Under the pieces are notes generated by a model. The model made no database searches and was not told the origin of the DNA. It was given only the letters and a program-made list of their open reading frames with translations. Below are positions 27,726 through 37,018 of a stretch of DNA of 64,000 nt, one piece after another. Source of the stretch: Ferrimonas sp. YFM (lineage in GTDB: Bacteria; Pseudomonadota; Gammaproteobacteria; Enterobacterales; Shewanellaceae). The stretch spans positions 2,480,001-2,544,000 of the forward strand of contig NZ_AP027368.1 of NCBI RefSeq assembly GCF_030296015.1, written 5' to 3'. Every line of letters starts with the position of its first letter. The first letter of the stretch is position 1. Position numbers and translations under genes: made by a program.

Positions 27726-30563
27726 TTAATCTTCCAGAATTTCACAATCGGGGAACGCATCGCGGAATTTTTGTGGTGCCCGAATCGACTCATAGCCATG
27801 CTCCGGGTCATAGCCCCAGCGATACAGGGGCTCAGACGCTCGGCGCAGATCCAATCTCTTTAAGTTCTTTAGCTTGAACAGCACCTTGGGAAACTCGGCA
27901 AAGTGATTGAATGACAGGTCCAGCTCCTCCAACTCAATCAAGCCGGCCAGCTTGGCAGGCAGTTTGTCCAGATGGTTAAAGTGAAGGTTGAGCTTCTTCA
28001 CCTGCTGGTATCGCTCGAAGTTTGCAGGCAATGCTTCCAGGTAGCAGTTGTGCAGATCCAACTCGGTAATCAGGGTCTGCTGCGGCAATGCTTCGGGCAA
28101 TCTGGTCTTAGGCCGGCCCAGGTCAAAACTGTCCTGCATGTAGATGTCCGGCGAGCCGTGACAATTGGTCAAGTACTCCTCGTCGGCTCCCTCAAGGATC
28201 CGGGCAAAGCCACAGCCCTTGTGCCAGTTGAGGCACTCACCCTCCACCAGTCCAGAGGTGATGGCCTGGCGACGATCGCACTCCTCTTTTTGGGTCAGCA
28301 GCCAGATCAGCCCCTCTCCGAAGCGATCGAAGTAGGCCTTGGAAAAATCGATGCACAGCGCCCTGCCCCAACGCTTGGTCAGCCCTTTGAGTTTCTTGAG
28401 CATGGGGCCTTCACCTCTGGGGTGGCCCTCAAAGGTCAGGCCTCGCAGTTCCTCTTCGAAGAAGATGCGGTCGGTCACCGCCAACTGAAACAGCTCATCG
28501 CCCCTGCCCGCCAACAGCTGCTGAATCGATTTTCGCAGCGCCTTGTCACTGGTGGTCTTGAGGATCAGAAACAGCGGCATCCACATCGCTTCGGTCACGC
28601 CGCCCTGTGCCAACATCTCCACCGCCACTCGATGAGAGCCTTCATCCGGGGAGTGCAGCATGCTCATCACCGTATCGATCATGCCGCTGTCCACGGCCTG
28701 CTCCTGCTGCAAAAACTGAGGGGCCGCCTGCTCAAACCATTGGCTTAACGCGGTATCGTCAATCAGCCGATGGGCATCCGGGTCCAACCTATCGGTCTGC
28801 TTGGGGTTGGCACCCAGCAGCACGTGAGTGACCTTGTCATCCAGTTTCTTACTGAGAGTAAAGCCCAGTTCCTGCGCCTTGGCCTTTAGCTCGGTGGCCT
28901 TGATGCCACTCTTGCCACAGACAAAGAGCACGGTGTCGCTGCCCAGAGGACGGTCGGCCACCGCCTTTTCGGCACTCTTGCGGAGCCAGGCATGGGCGTG
29001 CTTCTTAAACGGTGAGTATTTGGCTTCCAGGAAGGTCAGATGGAAACGCCCCTCTGCCTCGGGCAGGTCCCTGGGTTTTGGCGCATGATAGACCAGCTGC
29101 CAATAGGCTTCTCGCTGTGCCTGAGTCAGCGGCGCGTTCAGCAAAATGCTGCGCTGCTTATTCAGCGCCTCACTGCGAGCCACCTGGTCGTAGATGCCAA
29201 AGTCCACCTCCATATCTGCAGGCAGTTGCATCAGGAAATCGGTACGATCGCCCCGTTGCACCGTCAACCTCAGGCGCAACTCTTTCAGCGCTGGAGCGGT
29301 CAGCAGGTCCTCCAAACGAGGCAAAGTGGTGCAAGGGCCGTGGTGGCTAAACTGCTCTATCTGCACTTCGGTCAGCGCCGTCATGGCACTCAAGTCTCCC
29401 AACTTCTCTACCGGACCGTTGCTGAGCCTTAACCGGCTGATGCCCTGATGCTGACGAAGGCTTGCCGGAAGTTCGGCATCGGTTATCCCCTCCAGCTGCA
29501 GTCGGCTCAGGTTGGTCAGCTCCGTCAACAACCGCGCCTCGCCCAGCTCTCCGGCATCACGCAGTTCCAGCCCGGTCAGTTCAGGAGAGTGCCTCAATCC
29601 CCCGAGTTCGGCCAAGGGGAGTCCGGTGGCAAACAGGTGGGTCAACCTGGGCAGGTGGAGATCGCCAATGACCCCTTGCCCTTGGGCAAACAGGTAGAGG
29701 CTGCTCAGGGTGTTGATGGGGGCCAACAGCTTCGCCAGGTTGTAGCTGGCTTTCTGGGGCAGGAACATCAGTCGTTCGACGCTGCCCAGTTGGGCAAAGA
29801 GATCGTCGGCAACGGTCACGCCCTCTCGGCCGATGTTTACGTGCAGCTCCTTGACGGAGTTGGCCCGAATCAGACCACCGCCCGCCACCTCCAGATTGTC
29901 CGCCTCGATGCGCAGCTCGTCGAGATCCGACTTTCCTGCATCGATAAAGTGATCAAGTGTCACGCTGCCCCGGGGGGAGATGGCCACCTTTTTCATGGAA
30001 TCGGGCAGCAACAACTGCTCCACCACCAAGTTGCTGGGCTCGCTGCCGTAATGGAGGGGGTAGAGATGCAGTTCGGTGAGCCCTTTGGCACTGGCCAGGT
30101 TGAGCGCCAGGCGCTCCACCTGATCCACACGCAAGTGCAGAGACTTGAGGCCACTTCCCTCTGCCAATTCGAGGACCACCGGGCCTTGCTCCACGTCCAG
30201 TTGCAGCTCCTGCAAAGCAGGGCAGTAAGCCAGATGGGCAAACTGACTGGGGTCATTCATCTTGGCGCCGCGAAGCACCTTGAGGTTGGCGGCCATCTCT
30301 GGCTCAAGCCCCGCCAGCTCCAGAGGGTTATCTTCACAGAACAGGCGCTGCAGTTTGGGAAAGCTGCGAAACAGTTCGGCATCGATGGGCCGCAGCGGCT
30401 CCAGATAGCTGCCAAAGGCGATCTCCTCCAGTTCGGGAAACGCCCGGGCCAGTTCTTCCCAGCCCGGCTGACTATCGGACACCCGATAGCGCAAACTGGT
30501 GATCTCGGTGTTGACCTTGTCCAGGATGTCCAGGTCGTAGTCGTGCAGGGTGAGTTTACTCAT
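27726..30563 (-). CDS. LRR-BRCT protein, paralog A
   Basis: 945 residues, no signal peptide. Residues 1 to ~500 are degenerate leucine-rich repeats (LEELDL-like units such as LQELQLDVEQGPVVLEL). A BRCT domain spans about 540-615 (TVLFVCGKSGIKATELKAKA, then FTLSKKLDDKVTHVLLG). A helical, HEAT-like stretch follows (about 633-690, LAQGGVTEAMWMPLFLIL). Four canonical C-terminal repeats (about 834-905, ITELDLHNCYLEALP, LEELDLSFNHFAEFP) end the protein. BRCT domains bind phosphopeptides or DNA ends in other proteins; LRRs bind proteins. It follows paralog B by 22 bp, and its partners are probably the divergent VWA and MoxR-type genes. Confidence 0.8.
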   Translation of the reverse strand: MSKLTLHDYDLDILDKVNTEITSLRYRVSDSQPGWEELARAFPELEEIAFGSYLEPLRPIDAELFRSFPKLQRLFCEDNPLELAGLEPEMAANLKVLRGAKMNDPSQFAHLAYCPALQELQLDVEQGPVVLELAEGSGLKSLHLRVDQVERLALNLASAKGLTELHLYPLHYGSEPSNLVVEQLLLPDSMKKVAISPRGSVTLDHFIDAGKSDLDELRIEADNLEVAGGGLIRANSVKELHVNIGREGVTVADDLFAQLGSVERLMFLPQKASYNLAKLLAPINTLSSLYLFAQGQGVIGDLHLPRLTHLFATGLPLAELGGLRHSPELTGLELRDAGELGEARLLTELTNLSRLQLEGITDAELPASLRQHQGISRLRLSNGPVEKLGDLSAMTALTEVQIEQFSHHGPCTTLPRLEDLLTAPALKELRLRLTVQRGDRTDFLMQLPADMEVDFGIYDQVARSEALNKQRSILLNAPLTQAQREAYWQLVYHAPKPRDLPEAEGRFHLTFLEAKYSPFKKHAHAWLRKSAEKAVADRPLGSDTVLFVCGKSGIKATELKAKAQELGFTLSKKLDDKVTHVLLGANPKQTDRLDPDAHRLIDDTALSQWFEQAAPQFLQQEQAVDSGMIDTVMSMLHSPDEGSHRVAVEMLAQGGVTEAMWMPLFLILKTTSDKALRKSIQQLLAGRGDELFQLAVTDRIFFEEELRGLTFEGHPRGEGPMLKKLKGLTKRWGRALCIDFSKAYFDRFGEGLIWLLTQKEECDRRQAITSGLVEGECLNWHKGCGFARILEGADEEYLTNCHGSPDIYMQDSFDLGRPKTRLPEALPQQTLITELDLHNCYLEALPANFERYQQVKKLNLHFNHLDKLPAKLAGLIELEELDLSFNHFAEFPKVLFKLKNLKRLDLRRASEPLYRWGYDPEHGYESIRAPQKFRDAFPDCEILED

Positions 30564-30585
30564 CAAAAATTGGGTCCTGTTTGGC

Positions 30586-33396
30586 CTATTGGTCCTGAAG
30601 GATTTCGCACTCTGGGCAAAGGTCCAGGAACGCCTGGGGCACCTGCAAACGGCGATAGCCGTTGCCGTAGTCACCATCCAGGTCTGGACGGGTGGCTCGG
30701 CGTATGTCCAGCCGCTTAAGCCAGGGCATCTTCAGCAGCACCTTGGGAAATTCGCGAAAGTGATTAAAGGAGAGGTCCAGCTCCTGAAGCTGACCGAATT
30801 TGGCCAGAGAGGCCGGCAGTGCATCCAGGGCGTTGTGGGCCAGGCTCAGGTCGGTGATCTCGCTAAAGTGTTCGATTCCCTTGGGCAGAGCGGTCAGCAT
30901 GCAGTTGCCCAGGTCCAGGCGACGAATGGTGTGGCGAGTCGCCAGCTCTTCGGGGATATCAATTTTCACCGCCCCCAACAGGCCATCGTTGTTGTGATAG
31001 AACACAGGGTGCCAGTGCAGGTTGATGGGTGAGTCCTTGTCCCAGAACTCGTGAACCTGGTCCAGGCCCATGCCCCGTCGCCAGTTCAGGCACTCTCCCT
31101 CCACCAGGGACTCCAGAATCGCCAGTCGCTGATCGGCCGGCTGCTTCTGCAGCATCACGTAGATAAGGCCCTCTGAGTAACGCCGGAAGAAAAGACGGGC
31201 AAACTCCATGCACAGGGACTCGCCCCACTTCTTACGCTGGCGCTTGAGCTTATCCACCATCACCCCCTGCCCCTTAAGGTTGCCGTAGTCATCACGGCCG
31301 CGGCAGTTCTGGAACAGGATGCGGTCATTGACCGCCAGCTGGAAGGCTTCATCCCCCATGCCGGCGAGCAGGTGTTTAATCTGTTTTCTAAAGGCATTGT
31401 CCGTGGTGGTTTTCAGGATGAAGAACAGTGGCAGACGCATCGCTTCGGTGACGCCCCCCTGCTCCAGCATCTGCACCGCCACCTTGTGGCTGGCCTCGTC
31501 CGGCGATGCCAGCATCTCCAGCACGCTGCCTTCCATAGGCTCCCCACCCTCTTGTTGCAGGAACTTGGGCGCCTGGGCTTCGAAGCACTTCTGCAGCACC
31601 GCGTCATCGATAACGGCATAGCGCTCGGTATCGATGAGGTGCACCTCCTTGGGGGCGGTTCCCAGCAGGATGTGGCTGACACTGTCATCCAGTTTTTTGC
31701 TGAGAGTGAAACCCACTTCTTCGGCCTTAGCCTTGAGTTCTGACGCCTTAAAGCCGCTGCGCCCAGCCACAAACAGGGTGCTGCCCCCTCCGAAGGGTCG
31801 GCTAAGCTGATTCTCCTGGGCCAGTTGACTGAGCCAGGCCTTATGCTGAGCCTTGAAGCGGTTGTGTTTGGCAGCCATCATCACCAGATGGAAACTGGCC
31901 GGCATGGCGGGCAGTTCGGCAGCTTTGTACACAGGCGCCAGTGCCTTCAAGAAGGTCAGCGTCTGCGCGTCACTCAAGTGAGACTGTTTGAAAATCTCCC
32001 AAGCTTTGGCCAGTTTCTCATCGCTGATGTCCAGATCCAGATCCGCTGGCAACTTGACCCAGGCAGGATCGAACTGCTTCAGTTCAATGTCCAGGCGCAG
32101 TGATTTCAGCGCCGGCACAGTCAGCAGGTCTTCCTGTGCAGGCAGCGCCTGCTGATCGTGTTTCCAGGGCTGAATCCACACCTCTGAGAGCGCGCTCATC
32201 CGGCTCATTTCACCCAGACGGGGCAGCGTCACTGACAACAGGTTCAGCCTCTCGATGCGGCCATTGTTGCGCACCTCTGATGGCAGCTCGTCCATCTCCC
32301 CACCTTGCAGAGTCAGGGAGGTAAGCTCGGGCAGCTGGGGGAAGCTCTCCACCCGCCCCTTGACCCTCAGGTTAGTCTGCTGCAGCTTGGGACTGTGGTT
32401 CAGCCACTGCAATTGATCCCCCTGCAGCCCAAACATCCAGGCCTCACGCAGTGAGGGCAGCTTCAAATTATTGGCCTGCTCCAGGACACCGGAGTAATTC
32501 ACATAGTGTAAGCGTTCCATGGCTATCCCCTCGGGGAACAGCAGACCGGGAATCGGCGTATCTTCACACCTGATCTCAGCCCTATTGGCCCGGGTCAGCC
32601 TGGAAAACAGCTCTGGTGGCAAAGGGGCGGTTTCACCGGTGAGGGTCAGGTTAAGTTCCTCCACCTCGGTCAGGTCTCCGAGAAGATCCCCTGGCAATTC
32701 GGCCTGGCCCAGACTCAGGAACAGCTTGCTGAGCTTGTGGTTCTGCCCCAGGATGGCACCGGGCAGACGGCCGACGCACTGGGCATTGAGGGTGAAGCTG
32801 TCCAGACTGTCGGGCAACGTGAGCGCCGACACCGACAGTGCCTCGGGTCCATCGTCGTAATAGTCCAGTTGCCCCAGAGCCACTGAGGTGAGGGCACTGC
32901 CCTTGAGCTGGCAGTTCAGGGTTCTCACCTGAGACTCCAATCCGATGTTCAGCACCTTCAGCGACGAACCGGCATCGATCTCTATCCGGCAGTCGGACTG
33001 ATACAGCCGCACCGTCAATTCGGCCAGCTTGGGCAAACTGGTAAGCAGCGCCAGATCGTCGCACCGGCACTGACTCAGGGACAGAGTCTCAATGTTGGCC
33101 AGGGAATCTTCGGTAACGCCACTTAACACAACCGACAGCCTGTCCCTGCTTCGGGTGGGGGTTTCCAGCCCAGAGAGCTTGGGGAAACTCTGGAAAAATT
33201 CGGCATTGATCTCTTTGCGACCGGCCACCCGGCCGAGATCCTCAAAGGTCAGTTTGCGCAGGTTGGGAAACGCCCGGGCAAGCTCAGCCCAGCTCTCCAT
33301 GGGTTCATCGCTGTCATACACCAGGTGTTCAACATCAGGGTGCACCGAAGCCAACAGGGTTTCGTGGTTATAGTCTTCCAGTTCCATGCGCTGCAT
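30586..33396 (-). CDS. LRR-BRCT protein, paralog B
   Basis: 936 residues. It has the same domain order as paralog A: degenerate LRRs to ~500, BRCT at about 539-610 (STLFVAGRSGFKASELKAKA, FTLSKKLDDSVSHILLG), helical repeats (LEQGGVTEAMRLPLFFIL), a conserved ECLNWRRGMGL segment, and four C-terminal LRRs (LQELDLSFNHFREFP). The BRCT and C-terminal parts match A closely, while the N-terminal LRR arrays have drifted, which fits changed partner choice after duplication. GGAGG lies four bases before ATG 33396. First gene of the minus-strand unit. Confidence 0.8.
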   Translation of the reverse strand: MQRMELEDYNHETLLASVHPDVEHLVYDSDEPMESWAELARAFPNLRKLTFEDLGRVAGRKEINAEFFQSFPKLSGLETPTRSRDRLSVVLSGVTEDSLANIETLSLSQCRCDDLALLTSLPKLAELTVRLYQSDCRIEIDAGSSLKVLNIGLESQVRTLNCQLKGSALTSVALGQLDYYDDGPEALSVSALTLPDSLDSFTLNAQCVGRLPGAILGQNHKLSKLFLSLGQAELPGDLLGDLTEVEELNLTLTGETAPLPPELFSRLTRANRAEIRCEDTPIPGLLFPEGIAMERLHYVNYSGVLEQANNLKLPSLREAWMFGLQGDQLQWLNHSPKLQQTNLRVKGRVESFPQLPELTSLTLQGGEMDELPSEVRNNGRIERLNLLSVTLPRLGEMSRMSALSEVWIQPWKHDQQALPAQEDLLTVPALKSLRLDIELKQFDPAWVKLPADLDLDISDEKLAKAWEIFKQSHLSDAQTLTFLKALAPVYKAAELPAMPASFHLVMMAAKHNRFKAQHKAWLSQLAQENQLSRPFGGGSTLFVAGRSGFKASELKAKAEEVGFTLSKKLDDSVSHILLGTAPKEVHLIDTERYAVIDDAVLQKCFEAQAPKFLQQEGGEPMEGSVLEMLASPDEASHKVAVQMLEQGGVTEAMRLPLFFILKTTTDNAFRKQIKHLLAGMGDEAFQLAVNDRILFQNCRGRDDYGNLKGQGVMVDKLKRQRKKWGESLCMEFARLFFRRYSEGLIYVMLQKQPADQRLAILESLVEGECLNWRRGMGLDQVHEFWDKDSPINLHWHPVFYHNNDGLLGAVKIDIPEELATRHTIRRLDLGNCMLTALPKGIEHFSEITDLSLAHNALDALPASLAKFGQLQELDLSFNHFREFPKVLLKMPWLKRLDIRRATRPDLDGDYGNGYRRLQVPQAFLDLCPECEILQDQ

Positions 33397-33778
33397 GGAG
33401 CCTCCTTACTGCAGTGTTCTGAACATCTGTGCCCACGCAGGCACAACGACTGGGAGGAGCCACCGCCTGGAGCCTCCTCGCATGAAAAAAATGGTTATCG
33501 TCGACTTCGGCCGTAATGCTGCTCGCCAGAGCCTGGGGAACTAGCTTTGAAGTGGGTAGTGCGAGGTGTCATCTCGGGATCTGGGCCCCTGAGCCTACCG
33601 GGCGTCACGTTAAAATCACCAAACATCGGATTCAACGAAATGCTCCTAAATATTGCGCTAACGAATCGGAAGTGGATTGACCACCTGGGCATTGTATGGA
33701 TAATTCACCTTAAATCATATAGTTAATCCGGATTAACCCATAAACAACGCCACACTGTCACGAATCCTGGTCAAGCTG
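33397..33778. promoter_or_regulatory. Divergent promoter region of the LRR-BRCT and VWA/MoxR units
   Basis: 382 bp between two divergent transcription units. It holds a perfect 14-bp palindrome, TTAATCCGGATTAA, at 33723-33736, about 42 bp before the VWA gene. I see no convincing gene here; a 65-codon minus-strand frame has no support. Confidence 0.5.
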
Positions 33779-34942
33779 ATGCTCAAAGAACCGTTTTACG
33801 GTCATTACCTGAGCAGCTTTCACAAGGCCTCCCATGAGCAAGGCGACACAGACTCACCTCCGCTTGAGATAAAACTCAAAGATAACAGTAACATTCAGTT
33901 TGTATGCCAGTTACAAAGCTGGAATGCACTGAATGAGGACCAGCAACTGGGTGCCCTGAAACATGAAGCGCTGCACCTGGTATTGGGGCACCCCTTCGGT
34001 CGTCACAGTTACGCGGACTCCGCCCGATTCGATTTGGCCGCGGATCTAGTGGTCAACCAGTACATTGAACCCCATCAGTTAACAGACAACGCCCCGACTC
34101 TGGAGAGGGTCAACGCCTGGCTTTCGCGGCAAGGACAGCCTGGCCTCGAACCCCATCGTGAGCTGGCCTACTACTATGGGCAACTCCCTGCCAGCGCCCA
34201 GATGCCGGGCGCCAATGTTGACGGCGCCGGAGCGGGACACCAGAACTGGAACGCCCTGGGTCAGTTGCAACAAGCCAGCCGTGCCCTGCTGGAGCAGCAA
34301 CTGGACAGCAAGCTCGAACAGAGCGCTCAGCGCACCGAGCAGGTCAACGCCCGGGCCCGGGGCCTGCTGCCAGCTAATGTGCTCGAAGCACTGGAGCAGG
34401 CGATCGCCCGGCGCCGACCCACGGTAAACTGGCGCCGACTGCTGAGGCTGTTCGCCTCCAGCGCCCGGCGCACCTCAGTCAAGAACACCCTGAGGCGCCC
34501 CTCAAAACGCTACGGCACCACCCCGGGCACGCGCATTCAGCCCCATCAGCACATCCTGGTGGCCGTCGATACCTCCGCCAGCGTCGACGATGGCCAGCTG
34601 CAGCTGTTTTTCGAAGAGCTGCACCACATCTGGCGCGCCGGTGCCCAGCTGACCGTGGTCGAATGTGACACTCAGATTCAGCGGCAATACCTCTACCGCG
34701 GCGAACCACCCGCAGAGGTCCAGGGCCGCGGCGGCACCTGCTTCGACCAGCCCATTGAGTGCGCCAACCGGCTGCGGGTCGACGCCATCGTCTACTTCAC
34801 CGATGGCGAGGCACCACCGCCGGAGGTGCCTGCCCGCGCCCCATTGCTGTGGCTGATCCACAGCGACCGGGTTGCGCCCATCAACACACCACTTCGCCAC
34901 TGTGGCCGGGTGATCCCCATGGCCCCGGCCGAACACAGATAA
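33779..34942 (+). CDS. DUF2201-type putative metallopeptidase with VWA-like domain
   Basis: 387 residues. The N-terminal metallopeptidase-like half carries the zinc motif HEALHLVLGH (residues ~62-71). The C-terminal half is VWA-like: VAVDTSASVDDGQL gives the metal-ion-adhesion DxSxS pattern, and VYFTDGEAPPPE a further VWA signature. These proteins pair with MoxR-type ATPases, as here. The ATG at 33779 has no good ribosome site, and upstream in-frame codons (reading ILVKL before it) fit the family, so a non-ATG start between 33737 and 33779 is possible. Ends ten bases before the ATPase gene. Confidence 0.8.
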   Translation: MLKEPFYGHYLSSFHKASHEQGDTDSPPLEIKLKDNSNIQFVCQLQSWNALNEDQQLGALKHEALHLVLGHPFGRHSYADSARFDLAADLVVNQYIEPHQLTDNAPTLERVNAWLSRQGQPGLEPHRELAYYYGQLPASAQMPGANVDGAGAGHQNWNALGQLQQASRALLEQQLDSKLEQSAQRTEQVNARARGLLPANVLEALEQAIARRRPTVNWRRLLRLFASSARRTSVKNTLRRPSKRYGTTPGTRIQPHQHILVAVDTSASVDDGQLQLFFEELHHIWRAGAQLTVVECDTQIQRQYLYRGEPPAEVQGRGGTCFDQPIECANRLRVDAIVYFTDGEAPPPEVPARAPLLWLIHSDRVAPINTPLRHCGRVIPMAPAEHR

Positions 34943-34951
34943 GAGTTATCC

Positions 34952-36061
34952 ATGACACACAGCCACAACTACAGCTACTACGGTTTAACCTGCCCCGCTC
35001 CGGAAGTTCGGCGCTTCATCGAGCACCTGTTGCCTCAGGCCGGACAACGCAGCGTCCCGGTGTGCATCTGGGGTCGTCACGGCATCGGCAAGACCCAGAT
35101 GGTGGAGCAGATCGCCAGAGACAAGGGGATGCAGTGGCGAGCCATCGCACCCGCCCAGTTTGAGGAGATGGGCGATCTGCTGGGAATGCCGCAGATTGCT
35201 GAAGATGAACAGGGCGAGAGCATCACCCGGTTTGCCGCGCCTCACTGGGTGCCCACCGAGCCCGGTCCCGGGATCCTGCTTATCGACGACGTCAACCGCG
35301 CCGACGAGCGCATCCTGCGCGGCATCATGCAGCTGCTGCAGAATCATGAACTGATCAGTTGGGCCCTGCCAGAAGGGTGGCAAATTGTGCTGACCGCCAA
35401 CCCCGACGGCGGCGATTACTCAGTCACCCCCATGGACGACGCCATGCTCACCAGGATGATGCACATCACCATGGAGTTTGATCCCAAGGCCTGGGCCCTG
35501 TGGGCCGAAGGCGCCGGCATCGATCCCCGGGGCATCGACTTTGTTCTGACTTATCCGGAGCTGGTCAGTGGTGAACGCACCACTCCCCGCTCCCTGGTGC
35601 AGTTTTTCCAGGCGATCGCCCCTATCGAGGACCTCAAAGAGCAGCTGCCTCTGGTGAACATCCTGGCCCGCTCCTGCCTGGATGAAACCACCTGCAGCGC
35701 CTTTATCGCCTTCGTGGAGCAAAACCTCAGCAAACTGGTCTCTCCCCAGGCCATGGTGGACGCCAAGGCCTTTGATAAGGAGATCGCCCCGCAGATTGAT
35801 CGCATCGCCGGTGGCAAAGCCCCGAGAATAGACATTCTGGCAACCCTGTGCACCCGCTTGCATCACTACCTTAAAGTCAGCGGCATCAAACTCAAGCCGG
35901 CTCAGGTGGCCAACATCCAGGCCTTCCTGAAGATGCCCCTGCTGCCCAACGACCTGCGCCTTGGGCTGATGCAGGATCTGATGAACAGCGGAAATGCGTC
36001 TCTGAAAGGGGTTTTGGCCGACGCCGAGCTGGCCAAGCTCTTTTTGACCAACGCCGCCTAA
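34952..36061 (+). CDS. MoxR-type AAA+ ATPase partner of the VWA protein
   Basis: 369 residues. Walker A is GRHGIGKTQ, Walker B GILLIDDVNRAD, and the sensor 1 region IVLTANPDGGDYSV. It has the insert-bearing MoxR/dynein-like AAA_5 arrangement. Such ATPases are thought to remodel complexes together with VWA proteins. The tandem with the DUF2201 gene is a known two-gene module; what is unusual here is the neighbouring pair of LRR-BRCT proteins. Confidence 0.88.
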   Translation: MTHSHNYSYYGLTCPAPEVRRFIEHLLPQAGQRSVPVCIWGRHGIGKTQMVEQIARDKGMQWRAIAPAQFEEMGDLLGMPQIAEDEQGESITRFAAPHWVPTEPGPGILLIDDVNRADERILRGIMQLLQNHELISWALPEGWQIVLTANPDGGDYSVTPMDDAMLTRMMHITMEFDPKAWALWAEGAGIDPRGIDFVLTYPELVSGERTTPRSLVQFFQAIAPIEDLKEQLPLVNILARSCLDETTCSAFIAFVEQNLSKLVSPQAMVDAKAFDKEIAPQIDRIAGGKAPRIDILATLCTRLHHYLKVSGIKLKPAQVANIQAFLKMPLLPNDLRLGLMQDLMNSGNASLKGVLADAELAKLFLTNAA

Positions 36062-36069
36062 CCTGTGTT

Positions 36070-36090
36070 GACCGGCCTCGGTGGCCGGTC
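36070..36090 (+). terminator. Strong hairpin after the MoxR-type gene
   Basis: GACCGGCC and GGCCGGTC pair around TCGGT, eight bases past the stop codon. There is no clear T tract, so it may be a weak terminator or a 3'-end stabiliser. Confidence 0.5.
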
Positions 36091-36167
36091 CGCCTTCCCG
36101 GCAATTTTGTACAAGCCATCGCTGTCATCTCGGTTACACTGGTGAGCCGTCAACAGTGAGGCACCCA

Positions 36168-37007
36168 ATGAGCACAGAGCAGGCAGAGTATCGACACTGT
36201 CCGGACCTGGGAGGTCTGGAACTGCTGCATGCTCGATATCACAAGCAGAACTTTTCCCGCCACACCCACGAAGGCTACACCGTCGGTCTTATTGAAACCG
36301 GCGCCCAGCGCTTCTTTCGCAGTGGTGGCAATCATGTGGCGCCCACCCACACCATCATCCTGGTCAATGCCGATGAGGTGCACAACGGCTGCGCGGCCAC
36401 CGAGGGCGGCTGGTCCTATCAGGCCATGTACCCCACCCCGGAGCAGTTTGACCTGCTGAGCAAGGAACTGGGCTATCCGGGCGCCCCCTATTTTTCCGAG
36501 CCTGTGGTGCGCGACCCGACTCTGGCGGGTCAGCTCAAACTGACCTTCGATGCCTTCAAGACGGAAAACAACGCCCTGTTCAGGCAATCCCTGCTCTATT
36601 CGGTGATGGTGCAGTTGATGAGCCGCCATGGCCGCCAGAGAGTCAACGAGCCGCGCACGCCCCGCCCACAACTGCAGATGGCCAAGGAGTATCTGGACGC
36701 CCACTGTGCGGATGATGTGGACCTGGAAAGCCTGGCGGCTGTGGTGGGCCTGAGCCCCTTCCATCTGCTGCGGCAGTTTCGCAAGGAGTTTGGCCTTCCC
36801 CCCCACGCCTACCAGTTGCAGGCACGGATCCGCCTGGCCACCAGGCTGATTCGAATGGGACTGCCACCCCTCAAGGTGGGACTGGATTGCGGCTTCTATG
36901 ACCAGAGTCATTTCAGCCGTCACTTCAAGCGGGTGGTGGGCGTTCCCCCTGGGGTCTACGCCCGCTCATGGTCCGGTAACAACCAGGCTCGAACAGCCAC
37001 AAATTGA
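36168..37007 (+). CDS. AraC-family transcriptional regulator
   Basis: 279 residues. The N-terminal cupin-like AraC_binding domain includes HARYHKQNFSRHTHEGYTVGLIE, and the C-terminal two helix-turn-helix segments include LESLAAVVGLSPFHLLRQFRKE and VGLDCGFYDQSHFSRHFKRV. The regulator sits directly before azlCD (12-base gap), an arrangement common for AzlC-type exporters, and probably controls it in response to an amino acid. The ATG at 36168 follows GAGG. Confidence 0.92.
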   Translation: MSTEQAEYRHCPDLGGLELLHARYHKQNFSRHTHEGYTVGLIETGAQRFFRSGGNHVAPTHTIILVNADEVHNGCAATEGGWSYQAMYPTPEQFDLLSKELGYPGAPYFSEPVVRDPTLAGQLKLTFDAFKTENNALFRQSLLYSVMVQLMSRHGRQRVNEPRTPRPQLQMAKEYLDAHCADDVDLESLAAVVGLSPFHLLRQFRKEFGLPPHAYQLQARIRLATRLIRMGLPPLKVGLDCGFYDQSHFSRHFKRVVGVPPGVYARSWSGNNQARTATN

Positions 37008-37018
37008 GGAGCCTGATC

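Noticed and set aside
29448-30719. 423-codon plus-strand frame opposite the LRR-BRCT gene
   Set aside because: Composition and repeats mirror the sense LRR gene; no start signal or family.
33495-33692. 65-codon minus-strand frame in the divergent promoter region
   Set aside because: No ribosome site or recognisable domain; the region is better explained as regulatory.
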